From contig JAAXKN010000014.1 in NCBI GenBank assembly GCA_025612375.1, positions 32,945-96,944 of the forward strand: 64,000 nucleotides of DNA, written 5' to 3'. The notes beneath the pieces are model-generated. The model saw nothing but the letters and a program-made list of their open reading frames with translations. It had not been told where the DNA came from and did no database searches. Each line of letters opens with the position of its first letter. Positions within the stretch are counted from its first letter, which is position 1. This stretch comes from Ignavibacteria bacterium. Its GTDB lineage: Bacteria; Bacteroidota; Ignavibacteria; Ignavibacteriales; SURF-24. Shown piece by piece: positions 42,223-50,859 of the stretch. Both the position numbers and the translations under genes were made by a program.

Positions 42223-43311
42223 ATGGAAAAGATACTCGTTATTGAAGATGAAGAACACGTAAGAACCAGCATATGCGACCTGCTCTCCGGCGTGGGCTAT
42301 AGCGTTCTCGAAGCCGCAAACGGCCGCGCGGGACTCGAGCTCGTCAACAGCAGCTACCCCGACCTTATTATCTCGGATATTATGATGCCTGAAATGGATG
42401 GAATTGCAGTCCTTGAGGAAGTTCAGAAAAACCCCCTTACTTCCACAATCCCTTTTATTTTCCTTACTGCAAAGGTCAGCCTCTCCGATATGAGAGTGGG
42501 GATGAACCTGGGCGCAGATGACTATATAACCAAACCCTTCAGACTCAGTGACCTCCTTAAGGCTATAAATACCAGGCTCGAGAAAAAAAGAAAACTCGAC
42601 GAGAAAATAAAAAATATAACTGACAATATTACAAAATATATCCCCCACGAACTGCGGACCCCTCTCGTGTCAATTGCAGGGTTCTCTGACATCATACTTA
42701 ACGACTTTGAACTCCTTAAACCCGAGGAGATCATTACAATGGTCGGAAGAATTAAAAACGGCAGCCTCAGGCTCCACGCTACTATCGAGAAGTTCCTGAC
42801 GTTCCTGGAAACTGAACTCATTGCTAAAAATCCCGAGTTCAGACTGCAGTGCTATAACACAGTCCTCAAAAACCCGGGCGACGCAATTAAAACTTCAGCC
42901 CTTGCCTTTGTGGCTGAATCTGAAAGAAAAGATGACCTTAAAATCCTTAAGATCTGTAACACCCCGGTGCATATGACATCCTTCTTCATGGATCTTATTG
43001 TAAACGGACTTGTGGAAAATGCAATGAAGTTCTCTGAACCCCGTAGCAGCATTAATATCAGCTCCTTCTGCGAAGACAAAACTTTCAGACTCGAAGTGGA
43101 GGACTCGGGCATAGGAATGACACGCTCCCAGATCATTTCTCTGGCCCCTTTTACTCAGTTCAACCGCGACTTCGCCCAGCAGAACGGTAACGGACTGGGA
43201 CTGGCATCAATTAAAAATATTCTAGACATATGCGGCGGATCAATGGATATTGAAAGCCGCCCGGGCGAATTTACAAAAGTCTCTGTGGCCTTTAGAACCG
43301 CAGAGCAATAA
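42223..43311 (+). CDS. Receiver-histidine kinase hybrid (REC-HisKA-HATPase)
   Basis: A 362-residue protein that starts with a receiver domain (D52 in SDIMMPEMDG, K104 in YITKPF). It continues into a kinase core with H142 (PHELRTPLVSIAGFSD), an N box (VNGLVENAMKFS), DSGIGM and GNGLGLASIKNI. There is no membrane segment or separate sensor domain, so the input is phosphorylation of its own receiver. It is 36 bp upstream of the chemotaxis receptor gene, with an AAAGG ribosome-binding site. The receiver is close to that of the LytTR regulator at 38431. Confidence 0.9.
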   Translation: MEKILVIEDEEHVRTSICDLLSGVGYSVLEAANGRAGLELVNSSYPDLIISDIMMPEMDGIAVLEEVQKNPLTSTIPFIFLTAKVSLSDMRVGMNLGADDYITKPFRLSDLLKAINTRLEKKRKLDEKIKNITDNITKYIPHELRTPLVSIAGFSDIILNDFELLKPEEIITMVGRIKNGSLRLHATIEKFLTFLETELIAKNPEFRLQCYNTVLKNPGDAIKTSALAFVAESERKDDLKILKICNTPVHMTSFFMDLIVNGLVENAMKFSEPRSSINISSFCEDKTFRLEVEDSGIGMTRSQIISLAPFTQFNRDFAQQNGNGLGLASIKNILDICGGSMDIESRPGEFTKVSVAFRTAEQ

Positions 43312-43347
43312 TTTTGAAACATAATCAAACAGAAATGAGAGATAATT

Positions 43348-45435
43348 ATGAAATGGTTTACTAACCTCAACCTGAAATCAAAACTCCTGATCGGCTTCTC
43401 TCTGATCTCCTTAAATGCCACGTTAATCGGATTTGTAGGGATATCAAAAATAGAGAAGGTAAGCTCACAGGATACACGCATGTATGAAAAAATGGTCATC
43501 CCTGTCTCACAGCTTCAGAAGATGACTGACTCCTTCCAGAAAATCAGGATCTATGCAAGAGATATGATTATTGCAGACGATCCCTCTGAGATAAACAGGC
43601 TTGCCGGACTCATAGATAGCGAAAAGGCAAACATCAGCGGGCTATCGGACACATTTGCAAAATCGCTGATTTCTGAAAAAGGAGAATCGGCATTCACCAA
43701 TTTCAGAGCGGCATACGAGAAGTACATCCCCAAACTCGATCACGTTGTTGCTTCTGCAAAACTAAACAGCGACGCCGAGGCAACTGCAGAGCTCTATGGT
43801 GAAATGAGGAGCCAGGCCGCAAACGCAGAGAAAGCATTCGATAACGCGGTTGCCGTAAAGCTTGATGTTGCAAAAGAACTGGCAGAGACTAATTCGGATG
43901 TTGCCGGCAACGCAACTGCCCTTATGCTGTCTCTTATCATACTCGGCATTGCGGTATCTACTTTTCTTTCATTCTATATTGCAGGATATATCTCTAAGGG
44001 CGTCCATAAGGTGATCGACCGCTTCAAAAGCCTCGACGAGATCTGCCTTACAAACCTTCAGAAGGGAAGCTCTGAACTTGCAGAGGGTAACCTGGCCGTT
44101 ACAATCAAAACAGGCACAAAACCCCTTGAAGTAAAATCTAAAGATGAGATCGGAATGCTCTCGGCAAGGCTTAATGATATAATTCAAAAGGTCCAGGGCA
44201 CGATCAGCTCTGTTGAAAATGCTGTCGGCAAAATCCGCGAGGTAATCAGTGAATCAAACCGCCTGGTCGATTCTGCCGTGCACGGCGACCTTTCGGCAAG
44301 AGGCAGCAGCGAAAACTTTAAGGGCGGATACAGGGAACTGGTGGAAGGACTTAATAAAACTTTTGAGGCAGTCGTGGAACCCATAAATGATTCAGGAAAA
44401 CTCCTCGAAGTGCTCGCCTCGGGAAACCTGACGGCAAGAATGACAGGCGATTATGCGGGCGACTATTCAAAAATTAAACACAGCATTAACTCTCTTGCGG
44501 ATTCTTTCTGCCAGGCACTTAGCGAAGTTGACGAGGCTGTTCAGGCTACCGCCAGCGCCGCAACTGAAATATCTTCTTCCAGCGAGCAGATGGCCGCGGG
44601 AGGCCAGGAGCAGAGCCAGCAGGCGGCTGAAATTGCCGGCGCCGTTGAACAGATGACAAGAACCATATATGCAACTACCAAGGACGTAAATGAGGCTCTT
44701 AAGATCTCACAGGTGGCAAGCCAGTCCACAAAAGAGGGCGTCTCAAAGGTGGAAAATACAAAGAAAGGTATGAACAGAATTGTTCTGTCTTCAAAACGGA
44801 CGGCTGAAATTATAGCCTCGCTCAGCAATAAAACGGACCAGATAGGCGAGATTACACAGGTTATTGACGACATTGCAGACCAGACCAACTTACTTGCACT
44901 TAATGCCGCTATTGAGGCTGCCCGTGCAGGCGAACAGGGAAGAGGCTTTGCAGTTGTTGCCGACGAGGTAAGAAAACTTGCCGAACGCACAACCAAAGCT
45001 ACAAAGGAAATTGCCGAGACTATTAAGGAAATTCAGAAAGAGGCCAATGATGCCGATACAGCAATGCACGAATCAAATGCAGCAGTTGAAGAGGGCAGAA
45101 AGCTTACCGAAGAGGTTGAGGCGGTGCTGAAGGAGATCTTCAACGGAGCCGATAAATCTGCCTCCATCATTAACCAGGTTGCAGCTGCAAGCGAGGAGGA
45201 ATCGAGCGCCGCGGAGCAGATCTCAAAGAATATCGAAGGGATCTCAAGCGTTACACAGGAATCTGCCGCTGGAACCGAACAGATAGCCCGTGCGGCCGAG
45301 GACTTGAACCGCCTTACGGTCAACCTCCAGGAGCTGATAGCCAGATTCAAACTGAGGGAAAACGACGGCAGCAGGCAGATAACCGGAAAGAGAAACTTTG
45401 CAGTAAAGAGTAACGGAAGGCTTGTCCTTCAGTAA
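43348..45435 (+). CDS. Methyl-accepting chemotaxis protein
   Basis: A 695-residue transmembrane receptor. It has membrane helices at 12-32 and about 190-212 with a four-helix-bundle (4HB_MCP) ligand domain between them, then at least two HAMP-like units (about 215-270 and 310-400, with [20 protein letters not shown] and [16 protein letters not shown]). A cytoplasmic coiled-coil signalling domain follows, its tip [20 protein letters not shown] near residue 521 followed by [15 protein letters not shown]. The tip is the CheA/CheW contact. A C-terminal CheR-binding pentapeptide is not seen. It lies 36 bp after the receiver-kinase gene, which may be its non-canonical output partner, since no cheA or cheW is in the window. 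Confidence 0.93.
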   Translation: MKWFTNLNLKSKLLIGFSLISLNATLIGFVGISKIEKVSSQDTRMYEKMVIPVSQLQKMTDSFQKIRIYARDMIIADDPSEINRLAGLIDSEKANISGLSDTFAKSLISEKGESAFTNFRAAYEKYIPKLDHVVASAKLNSDAEATAELYGEMRSQAANAEKAFDNAVAVKLDVAKELAETNSDVAGNATALMLSLIILGIAVSTFLSFYIAGYISKGVHKVIDRFKSLDEICLTNLQKGSSELAEGNLAVTIKTGTKPLEVKSKDEIGMLSARLNDIIQKVQGTISSVENAVGKIREVISESNRLVDSAVHGDLSARGSSENFKGGYRELVEGLNKTFEAVVEPINDSGKLLEVLASGNLTARMTGDYAGDYSKIKHSINSLADSFCQALSEVDEAVQATASAATEISSSSEQMAAGGQEQSQQAAEIAGAVEQMTRTIYATTKDVNEALKISQVASQSTKEGVSKVENTKKGMNRIVLSSKRTAEIIASLSNKTDQIGEITQVIDDIADQTNLLALNAAIEAARAGEQGRGFAVVADEVRKLAERTTKATKEIAETIKEIQKEANDADTAMHESNAAVEEGRKLTEEVEAVLKEIFNGADKSASIINQVAAASEEESSAAEQISKNIEGISSVTQESAAGTEQIARAAEDLNRLTVNLQELIARFKLRENDGSRQITGKRNFAVKSNGRLVLQ

Positions 45436-45637
45436 TATAATCGCGGGCACCTCCCGCTTCCATATAAATGGTGCCGGGGAATTCCCCCCGGCCCCGAAAC
45501 TCCACAACAACGGGTCAGGACTCACCTCCTGCCCCTTCTTTTTTATATTCCAGCCTGAAAAACCCTATATCGCAAAAGCCGGATACCCGGGGAGAAAAAA
45601 ATATTTTCTTTTTCACTTGCTTGCTAATGCCGGAAAA

Positions 45638-45662
45638 ATTATTTTAGGGCATAAAATAATTT
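45638..45662 (+). promoter_or_regulatory. Likely MarR operator, site 1
   Basis: ATTATTTTA and TAAAATAAT (45638-45646 and 45652-45660) are a perfect inverted repeat around GGGCA, 16-40 bp before the MarR start. The core TTTAGGGCATAAAATAATTT (45643-45662) recurs at 46129-46148 with 18 of 20 bases. It fits MarR-type autoregulation. The rest of the 45436-45677 gap contains only GC-rich inverted pairs such as GGGGAATTCCCC. Confidence 0.6.
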
Positions 45663-45677
45663 ATAACAGAGCAGCTG

Positions 45678-46133
45678 ATGAAAATAAACAATGAGAAGGC
45701 CGAAAGGCTGGGGGAACTCATATGCAGCCTTACGCGTAGCTGTAATATACGCGAGGAGTACTTTGCCGCCAGCTTTAATCTCTCGCCTGCCGAGGTTAAA
45801 CTCCTGAAGCTCTTTGCCTTTAATTCAACTCTTTCAATTAAAGAACTTTGCAGCATTCTGCACCTTACGCCGGGCAGAATAACACATATCGTAAGCTCCC
45901 TGGAGGGGAAAAAGCTGCTTGTAAGGAGCGCGGACCAGAATGATAAAAGAAACGTAATTGTTTCCACCGCCCCTAAATGCGCTCATTTTATCAATAACCT
46001 TCATATGAGCTACCTCGACCTCCACCAGAGAGTGCTCGACAGCGTAAGTGAGGAGGAGCAGGAAAAACTGTTCCAGTCACTCGAAACCCTGGTCGGCATC
46101 TTCGGCAAATGGGTCCATGAAAATAAAGTTTAG
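45678..46133 (+). CDS. MarR-family transcription regulator
   Basis: A 151-residue winged-helix regulator. It has an N-terminal dimer helix, then FNLSPAEVKLLKLFAF, the recognition helix region LCSILHLTPGRITHIVSSLEGKKLLVRSADQNDKRNV (of which LTPGRITHIVSSLE is the helix), and a C-terminal dimer helix. The wing has the typical DKR. No redox cysteine pair is obvious; C14, C19, C58 and C107 are dispersed. It sits directly upstream of the octaheme cytochrome operon, and both carry the same candidate operator, so it is probably the local regulator. Confidence 0.9.
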   Translation: MKINNEKAERLGELICSLTRSCNIREEYFAASFNLSPAEVKLLKLFAFNSTLSIKELCSILHLTPGRITHIVSSLEGKKLLVRSADQNDKRNVIVSTAPKCAHFINNLHMSYLDLHQRVLDSVSEEEQEKLFQSLETLVGIFGKWVHENKV

Positions 46134-46148
46134 GGTATAAAGTAATTT
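46129..46148 (+). promoter_or_regulatory. Likely MarR operator, site 2
   Basis: TTTAGGGTATAAAGTAATTT overlaps the MarR stop codon and lies 51 bp before the octaheme cytochrome start. It differs from the core of site 1 at two of 20 bases. This places the cytochrome operon under the same regulator. Confidence 0.6.
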
Positions 46149-46199
46149 CGGAAAATCAGATAAGAAAGGAATCAAAACAATCCAAGGATAAATAACTGC

Positions 46200-47777
46200 A
46201 TGAGAAAAATAATCCTGCTACTGTCTGCTGTAAGTATTGCAGCAATAGTAATCGTCAGCACGGTCACCAAAAAGGAAAAAGAGCCCGACGGCCTTATGAA
46301 GCTGAAGGCTAAGTATTCTGTTAAGCATACGCCTTCGGTCGACCATTCCAAATTTGCAATCCTCAGGGCTAAGTTTACTTCACCTCAGAAAGTAACTGAA
46401 GCCTGCATCAGCTGCCATAATGAACGTCATACCGAAGTAATGAAATCAAACCACTGGAACTGGGAAAGGGAAGAATACGTACAGGGCCGCGGAGTTGTCT
46501 ATGTGGGAAAGAAAAATGCCATTAACAATTTCTGTATCGGCGTGCAGGGTAACGAGGAAAGCTGCGCCAAATGCCACATCGGATACGGACTTTCGGGTGA
46601 TAAGATGAACTATTCCGATGCAAAGAACATCGACTGCCTTATCTGCCACGACAACACTGAAACCTACGCCAAGGCTCCCGAAAAAGGAGGGGCGCCCGAC
46701 CCTTCGCTCGACTTAAATAATATTGCACAGCACGTCGGCCGCTCCAAACGCTCCAACTGCGGCGTATGTCACTTCTTCGGAGGCGGCGGCAATAACGTTA
46801 AACATGGCGACCTGGAGCAGTCCATGTTCCAGCCCACGCGCGATATTGACGTCCATATGGCCGCCGATGGCGCTAACCTGCAGTGCGACGACTGCCACGT
46901 TACGGAAAAACATAATATCCCGGGCAAGCTTTACTCGCTTTCTTCCATGAACCGCAACAGGGTTACATGCGAACAGTGCCACACTGAAACACCGCACGAA
47001 AGCGATATATTAAACGAGCATACGCTTAAAGTTGCCTGCCAGACCTGCCATATACCTACATACGCAAAGGCTAACTCCACAAAGGAAAGCTGGGACTGGT
47101 CCACAGCAGGAAAACTTAAGAATGGTGAGCCTTATATTGAGGAAGACAGCCGCGGCAACCACGCCTATATGTCAATTAAGGGAAGTTTTGTCTGGGGAAA
47201 TAACCTGAAACCCGAATACGCCTGGTTTAACGGAAATGCCTCGCATTACCTCCTGGGCGATAAAATTCAGGACACCACAAAACCTCTCGTGCTTAATCCT
47301 CTTGCTGGAAACTACGACGATCCTGATTCAAAGATCATTCCCGTTAAAATTCACAGGGCCCGCCAGCCGTTCGACCCCGTAAACAGCATCCTTATTCAGC
47401 CTAAACTCTTTGCTGAAAATAAAGGCCAGGGAGCATTCTGGAAAGACTTCAACTGGCAGACGGCTTCTGAGGCAGGAATGAAAGACGCCGGCCTGCCTTT
47501 CAGCGGCAAAGTGTCTTTTATGAGAACCGAAAGCAACTGGCCGGTTAACCATATGGTATCAACCAAGGAAAATGCAGTAAAATGCAATGAATGCCACACG
47601 CGCGAAAACAGCCGCCTTGCGGGACTGAATGACTTTTATATGCCCGGAAGAAACTATTCATCTGTAATAGATACACTTGGTAAACTTCTCCTCTGGGCCT
47701 CACTGATCGCGGTCATTCTGCACGGAACGCTCAGAATCATAAGTTCACAAAAGCTTAAAAAGAAAGGAGTGAAATAA
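46200..47777 (+). CDS. Octaheme c-type cytochrome, tetrathionate-reductase (Otr) family
   Basis: A 525-residue membrane-anchored multiheme protein. It has an N-terminal helix (3-20) and a C-terminal helix (about 491-512, LLLWASLIAVILHGTL). Eight CXXCH motifs are present at residues 69, 122, 146, 187, 229, 257, 280 and 462. Their number, spacing and the SCAKCHIGYGLSGDKMNY neighbourhood match the octaheme tetrathionate reductase-like family. That family reduces tetrathionate, nitrite or hydroxylamine in vitro; the in vivo substrate is uncertain. The large gap between hemes 7 and 8 is family-typical. It is the first gene of an operon with the cytochrome b gene, whose ATG overlaps the stop codon by one base. 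Confidence 0.9.
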   Translation: MRKIILLLSAVSIAAIVIVSTVTKKEKEPDGLMKLKAKYSVKHTPSVDHSKFAILRAKFTSPQKVTEACISCHNERHTEVMKSNHWNWEREEYVQGRGVVYVGKKNAINNFCIGVQGNEESCAKCHIGYGLSGDKMNYSDAKNIDCLICHDNTETYAKAPEKGGAPDPSLDLNNIAQHVGRSKRSNCGVCHFFGGGGNNVKHGDLEQSMFQPTRDIDVHMAADGANLQCDDCHVTEKHNIPGKLYSLSSMNRNRVTCEQCHTETPHESDILNEHTLKVACQTCHIPTYAKANSTKESWDWSTAGKLKNGEPYIEEDSRGNHAYMSIKGSFVWGNNLKPEYAWFNGNASHYLLGDKIQDTTKPLVLNPLAGNYDDPDSKIIPVKIHRARQPFDPVNSILIQPKLFAENKGQGAFWKDFNWQTASEAGMKDAGLPFSGKVSFMRTESNWPVNHMVSTKENAVKCNECHTRENSRLAGLNDFYMPGRNYSSVIDTLGKLLLWASLIAVILHGTLRIISSQKLKKKGVK

Positions 47778-48445
47778 TGAGAAGATCATATGTATATAAA
47801 GCATTCGAACGCTTCTGGCACTGGGCTCAGGCCATACTGATCATGTTCCTTGCCTTTAGCGGCTTTGAAATTCACGGATCGGTAAGCTTCTTCGGATTTG
47901 AAAACGCCGTCAAATACCACAACATTGCGGCTTATGCGTTCCTCATACTGATCGCCTTTGCCATATTCTGGCACCTTACAACAGGGGAGTGGAGACAGTA
48001 CATACCGACGTATAAAAATATAAAGGCGCAGCTCGACTACTACCTCTTCGGCATTTTTAAGAATGCACCGCACCCGGTAAAAAAGACTGTGCTTAGTAAA
48101 CTTAACCCCCTTCAGAAGCTGACTTACTTCTGCCTGAAGATACTTGTAATTCCTGTAACTGTTACCTCAGGACTCCTTTACATGTTCTACCGCTATCCGC
48201 AGAAGTACGGGGTTGAAGCTTTGAACATTCATTCGCTCGAAATTGTCGCCCTCGTTCATACGGCTGCGGCATTTATTCTTGCGGCGTTCATTATTACGCA
48301 CCTTTACCTCATTACAACAGGCAGAACCATAACCTCAAACCTGAAAGCCATGCTTACAGGCTACGAGGACCTGGAAGAGGAGAATGGCAAAGCGGAAGAA
48401 GAAAAAATAGTTGAAGAAGTAACCGAAGAAATCTCATCAATATAA
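47777..48445 (+). CDS. Membrane cytochrome b561-type subunit
   Basis: A 222-residue protein with four membrane helices. Histidines lie in FWHWAQ (H15), YHNIAAYAF (H48), FWHLTTGEW (H65), ALVHTAAA and THLYLITTG, the pattern of thiosulfate-reductase or Ni-Fe-hydrogenase cytochrome b. The helix ends hold two b-hemes. An acidic tail closes the protein. Its ATG overlaps the octaheme gene stop (TAATG), so the two are coupled. It should pass electrons between the quinone pool and the periplasmic octaheme cytochrome. Confidence 0.88.
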   Translation: MRRSYVYKAFERFWHWAQAILIMFLAFSGFEIHGSVSFFGFENAVKYHNIAAYAFLILIAFAIFWHLTTGEWRQYIPTYKNIKAQLDYYLFGIFKNAPHPVKKTVLSKLNPLQKLTYFCLKILVIPVTVTSGLLYMFYRYPQKYGVEALNIHSLEIVALVHTAAAFILAAFIITHLYLITTGRTITSNLKAMLTGYEDLEEENGKAEEEKIVEEVTEEISSI

Positions 48446-48465
48446 AATTTCTAAAGAGGACTAAA

Positions 48466-48981
48466 GTGGAAAAGAAACAATATATGAATCCTTACCTGGC
48501 AGGCACCCTCCTGGGTCTCCTGCTCCTGGCTACAATTTATATCACGGGACGCGGCCTCGGCGCAAGCGGAGCAGTTAAAGGCTTTACCGTTGCAGCCGTT
48601 GAAACCGTAGCAAAACACCACACCGAAACGGCAAAATTCTATAAGGAGTATGCAGGCGAACACTCCGGAGGCCCGCTCATGAACTGGCTCGTCTTCGAAG
48701 TCGTGGGCGTCGTTATAGGCGCGTTTATCTCAGGACTAATATCCAACCGCCTCGCCTTTAAGATAGAACACGGACCAAATACAACCAGCAGGACAAGAGT
48801 TGCTACTGCCGCAATCGGCGGAGCCCTCTTCAGCTTCGGGGCACAGCTGGGCCGCGGATGCACAAGCGGCGCTGCATTAAGCGGTATGGCCGTACTATCG
48901 ACGGGCGGCTTAATTACAATGGCGGCCATATTCGGCGGGGCTTACGCCTTCGCGTATTTTTTCAGGAAACTTTGGATATAA
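48466..48981 (+). CDS. YeeE/YedE-family transporter subunit, short
   Basis: A 171-residue membrane protein, half of the YeeE/YedE fold. The GTG start at 48466 has AGAGGA five bases upstream, so it is preferred over the ATG six codons later. The signature GAQLGRGCTSGAALSGMAVL carries the conserved Cys in GCTSG, which in the thiosulfate transporter TsuA (YeeE) helps relay thiosulfate through the pore. There are four or five helices. It is 20 bp after the cytochrome b gene and 34 bp before the second YeeE/YedE gene. The two halves probably assemble. Confidence 0.88.
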   Translation: MEKKQYMNPYLAGTLLGLLLLATIYITGRGLGASGAVKGFTVAAVETVAKHHTETAKFYKEYAGEHSGGPLMNWLVFEVVGVVIGAFISGLISNRLAFKIEHGPNTTSRTRVATAAIGGALFSFGAQLGRGCTSGAALSGMAVLSTGGLITMAAIFGGAYAFAYFFRKLWI

Positions 48982-49015
48982 ACTTGGAAATAAAAAGAAA
49001 CAGGAGATTTATATT

Positions 49016-50209
49016 ATGGGACCTCTAGTTCCGGACTTAATTGGAAATGAATTGAACCTTGTTGTCGCGCTTTTTATTGGAATGCTCTTCGGCGCGATTC
49101 TAGAACAGGCGGGATTTTCCACTTCAAAAAAACTTGTCGGACTCTTCTACGGCTACGACTTTACCGTATTAAGAGTATTTTTTACCGCCGGCGTGGTTTC
49201 TATGGCGGGAGTAATAGCCTTTGAACACTTTGGAATTCTGGATATGAGCTCAGTATTTGTCAATCCTACATTCCTCTGGTCGGCCATTGTGGGCGGACTT
49301 ATCATGGGCTTAGGCTTTGTCATCGGAGGCTTCTGCCCCGGTACGGGTCTGTGTGCAATGGGAATAGGAAAAATTGACGGAATTATCTTTGTTGCCGGTT
49401 CCTTTTTAGGCGTGCTCGTTTTTGCCGAAGGCTACCCTATGTTCGAAGGCCTTTACAAAGCTCAAAACTGGGGAAACGTACAGATTTTTAATACTCTGCA
49501 CGTCCCGCAGGGGCTTTTCGCGTTCCTTCTTACCGCCGTTGCACTTTTTGCATTCTGGGTTACCTCAATAATTGAAAACAAGGTAAACGGAGTAAAGAAG
49601 CCCGCAGTAAGACTTACACCGTATTACGTAAGCCTTGGCATGATTGGAGCAGTAATTGCCCTTTCATCTTTTATGTTCCCCGAAAGAGAGCAATCGCTGC
49701 TGGAGAAGGTTGAAAACAGTGATTTCCTGAGTAAGCACAACGTAAACTTAATCACTTCCGATGAGCTTGCATTCAGGATAATGGACAGGCAGGAGAACCT
49801 CCAGATATTTGATTTCAGAAACCCCGTGGAATTTACAAAGTTCCACCTGCCCAACTCTGTAAGCTTTAAGGCTGGCAGCCTTTTTGAAAAGGAGCCTTCA
49901 AAAGCCCTACTCTTAAAAGGCCGTATGAATATATTTACTGCTTCTGACGAGCTGACGGCAAGAAAAATGGCCGCTGCCGCACAGGAGCTCGGCTACGAAA
50001 ATATAAAGGTGCTCAAAGGAGGCCTCGATAGCTTTAAGAATCAGATACTTGCTTTCGATACTCTGAGCGTTGCCCATTCAAAACAGGAAACGGATACTTA
50101 CCGCTTCAGGACTAAAGCAAGAAAGATTATTCCTCAGCTTATAGAAGAAGCAAAAAAGAACACGGGAGTAACAACAACAAAAGCCAAACGCGTTGTAGGC
50201 GGATGCTGA
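49016..50209 (+). CDS. YeeE/YedE transporter fused to a rhodanese-like domain without catalytic Cys
   Basis: A 397-residue protein. Residues 1-225 contain six helices with GFVIGGFCPGTGLCAMGIGK, where FCPGT is the second YeeE/YedE cysteine motif. Residues 235-345 are rhodanese-like (TSDELAFRIMDRQENLQIFD, NPVEFTKFHLPNSV). At the active-site loop the usual Cys is replaced (MNIFTASDELT), so sulfur transfer by that site is unlikely. A basic tail follows and the chain ends VVGGC, with Cys as the very last residue. AGGAG lies nine bases before the ATG. Last gene of the sulfur operon, with a terminator at 50263. Confidence 0.88.
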   Translation: MGPLVPDLIGNELNLVVALFIGMLFGAILEQAGFSTSKKLVGLFYGYDFTVLRVFFTAGVVSMAGVIAFEHFGILDMSSVFVNPTFLWSAIVGGLIMGLGFVIGGFCPGTGLCAMGIGKIDGIIFVAGSFLGVLVFAEGYPMFEGLYKAQNWGNVQIFNTLHVPQGLFAFLLTAVALFAFWVTSIIENKVNGVKKPAVRLTPYYVSLGMIGAVIALSSFMFPEREQSLLEKVENSDFLSKHNVNLITSDELAFRIMDRQENLQIFDFRNPVEFTKFHLPNSVSFKAGSLFEKEPSKALLLKGRMNIFTASDELTARKMAAAAQELGYENIKVLKGGLDSFKNQILAFDTLSVAHSKQETDTYRFRTKARKIIPQLIEEAKKNTGVTTTKAKRVVGGC

Positions 50210-50262
50210 GTCATGTTACTGTGCTTATATAACAATTAATTAAAGAAAACCAAACCATGCGC

Positions 50263-50300
50263 AAATCCCGTACGGATACCTTCTGTGCGGGATTTTTTTT
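50263..50300 (+). terminator. Rho-independent terminator of the cytochrome-YeeE operon
   Basis: AAATCCCG (50263-50270) pairs with CGGGATTT (50288-50295) and is followed by a run of Ts. It lies 54 bp after the stop codon at 50209. Confidence 0.85.
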
Positions 50301-50402
50301 ATTTAAACATTCTTATATTGACTACCCCCGAAGGTCTTTGGTGTATACACATTTAAGGGTATGATGTGGTGTCCCAGATGTGAAAATAGAACATCCGGGA
50401 TA

Positions 50403-50750
50403 ACGCAATCACTAAGCACCGGAGGTGCGCTTTGTTTGTAGCCGGGGGTGACAAAACCCCGGAGGGGTGAGGGAACCCCCGGGAAACGGATCCCCCCACA
50501 CAAAAGAGCCCCGGGAGGGGCGACATGTATGGATAATTGTTAAACCTATTGGGGAAATCCCGCCTAACCATAAATGATAGCCCAATTTTATAAAATTCAT
50601 TCATCATGGGACGGAAATATGTCGCGGCTGCCGCGGCTCCGGGGGTGGGGTTTGGGATCATTTCCCCCGGGGGTTCCCGCATTCACCTTCGGTGAATTTG
50701 GTCACCCCCGGCTACAAACAAAACACCCCTCCGGTGCTTAATAACTGCGT
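50403..50750. repeat. Composite fold-back repeat of about 350 bp
   Basis: About 50 bp at 50403-50453 (with GCACCGGAGGTGC and TTTGTTTGTAGCCGGGGG) recur as the reverse complement at 50700-50750. Inside lie smaller hairpins (CCCCGGAGGGG, CCCCCGGG) and one REP-like unit at 50505-50528 (AGAGCCCCGGGAGGGG, then CGACATGT). The 650-bp gap from 50210 to 50859 holds no gene; short frames in it are repeat text. Confidence 0.75.
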
Positions 50751-50859
50751 CTTTCTAAATGCCCTTAATTTCACGGTTTGCTATCCAATTCCCCAAAACC
50801 TGCATTTCCATTATGACCCTTTTATTGTAAATTAATCTGAAAACACACATGAACGTAAA

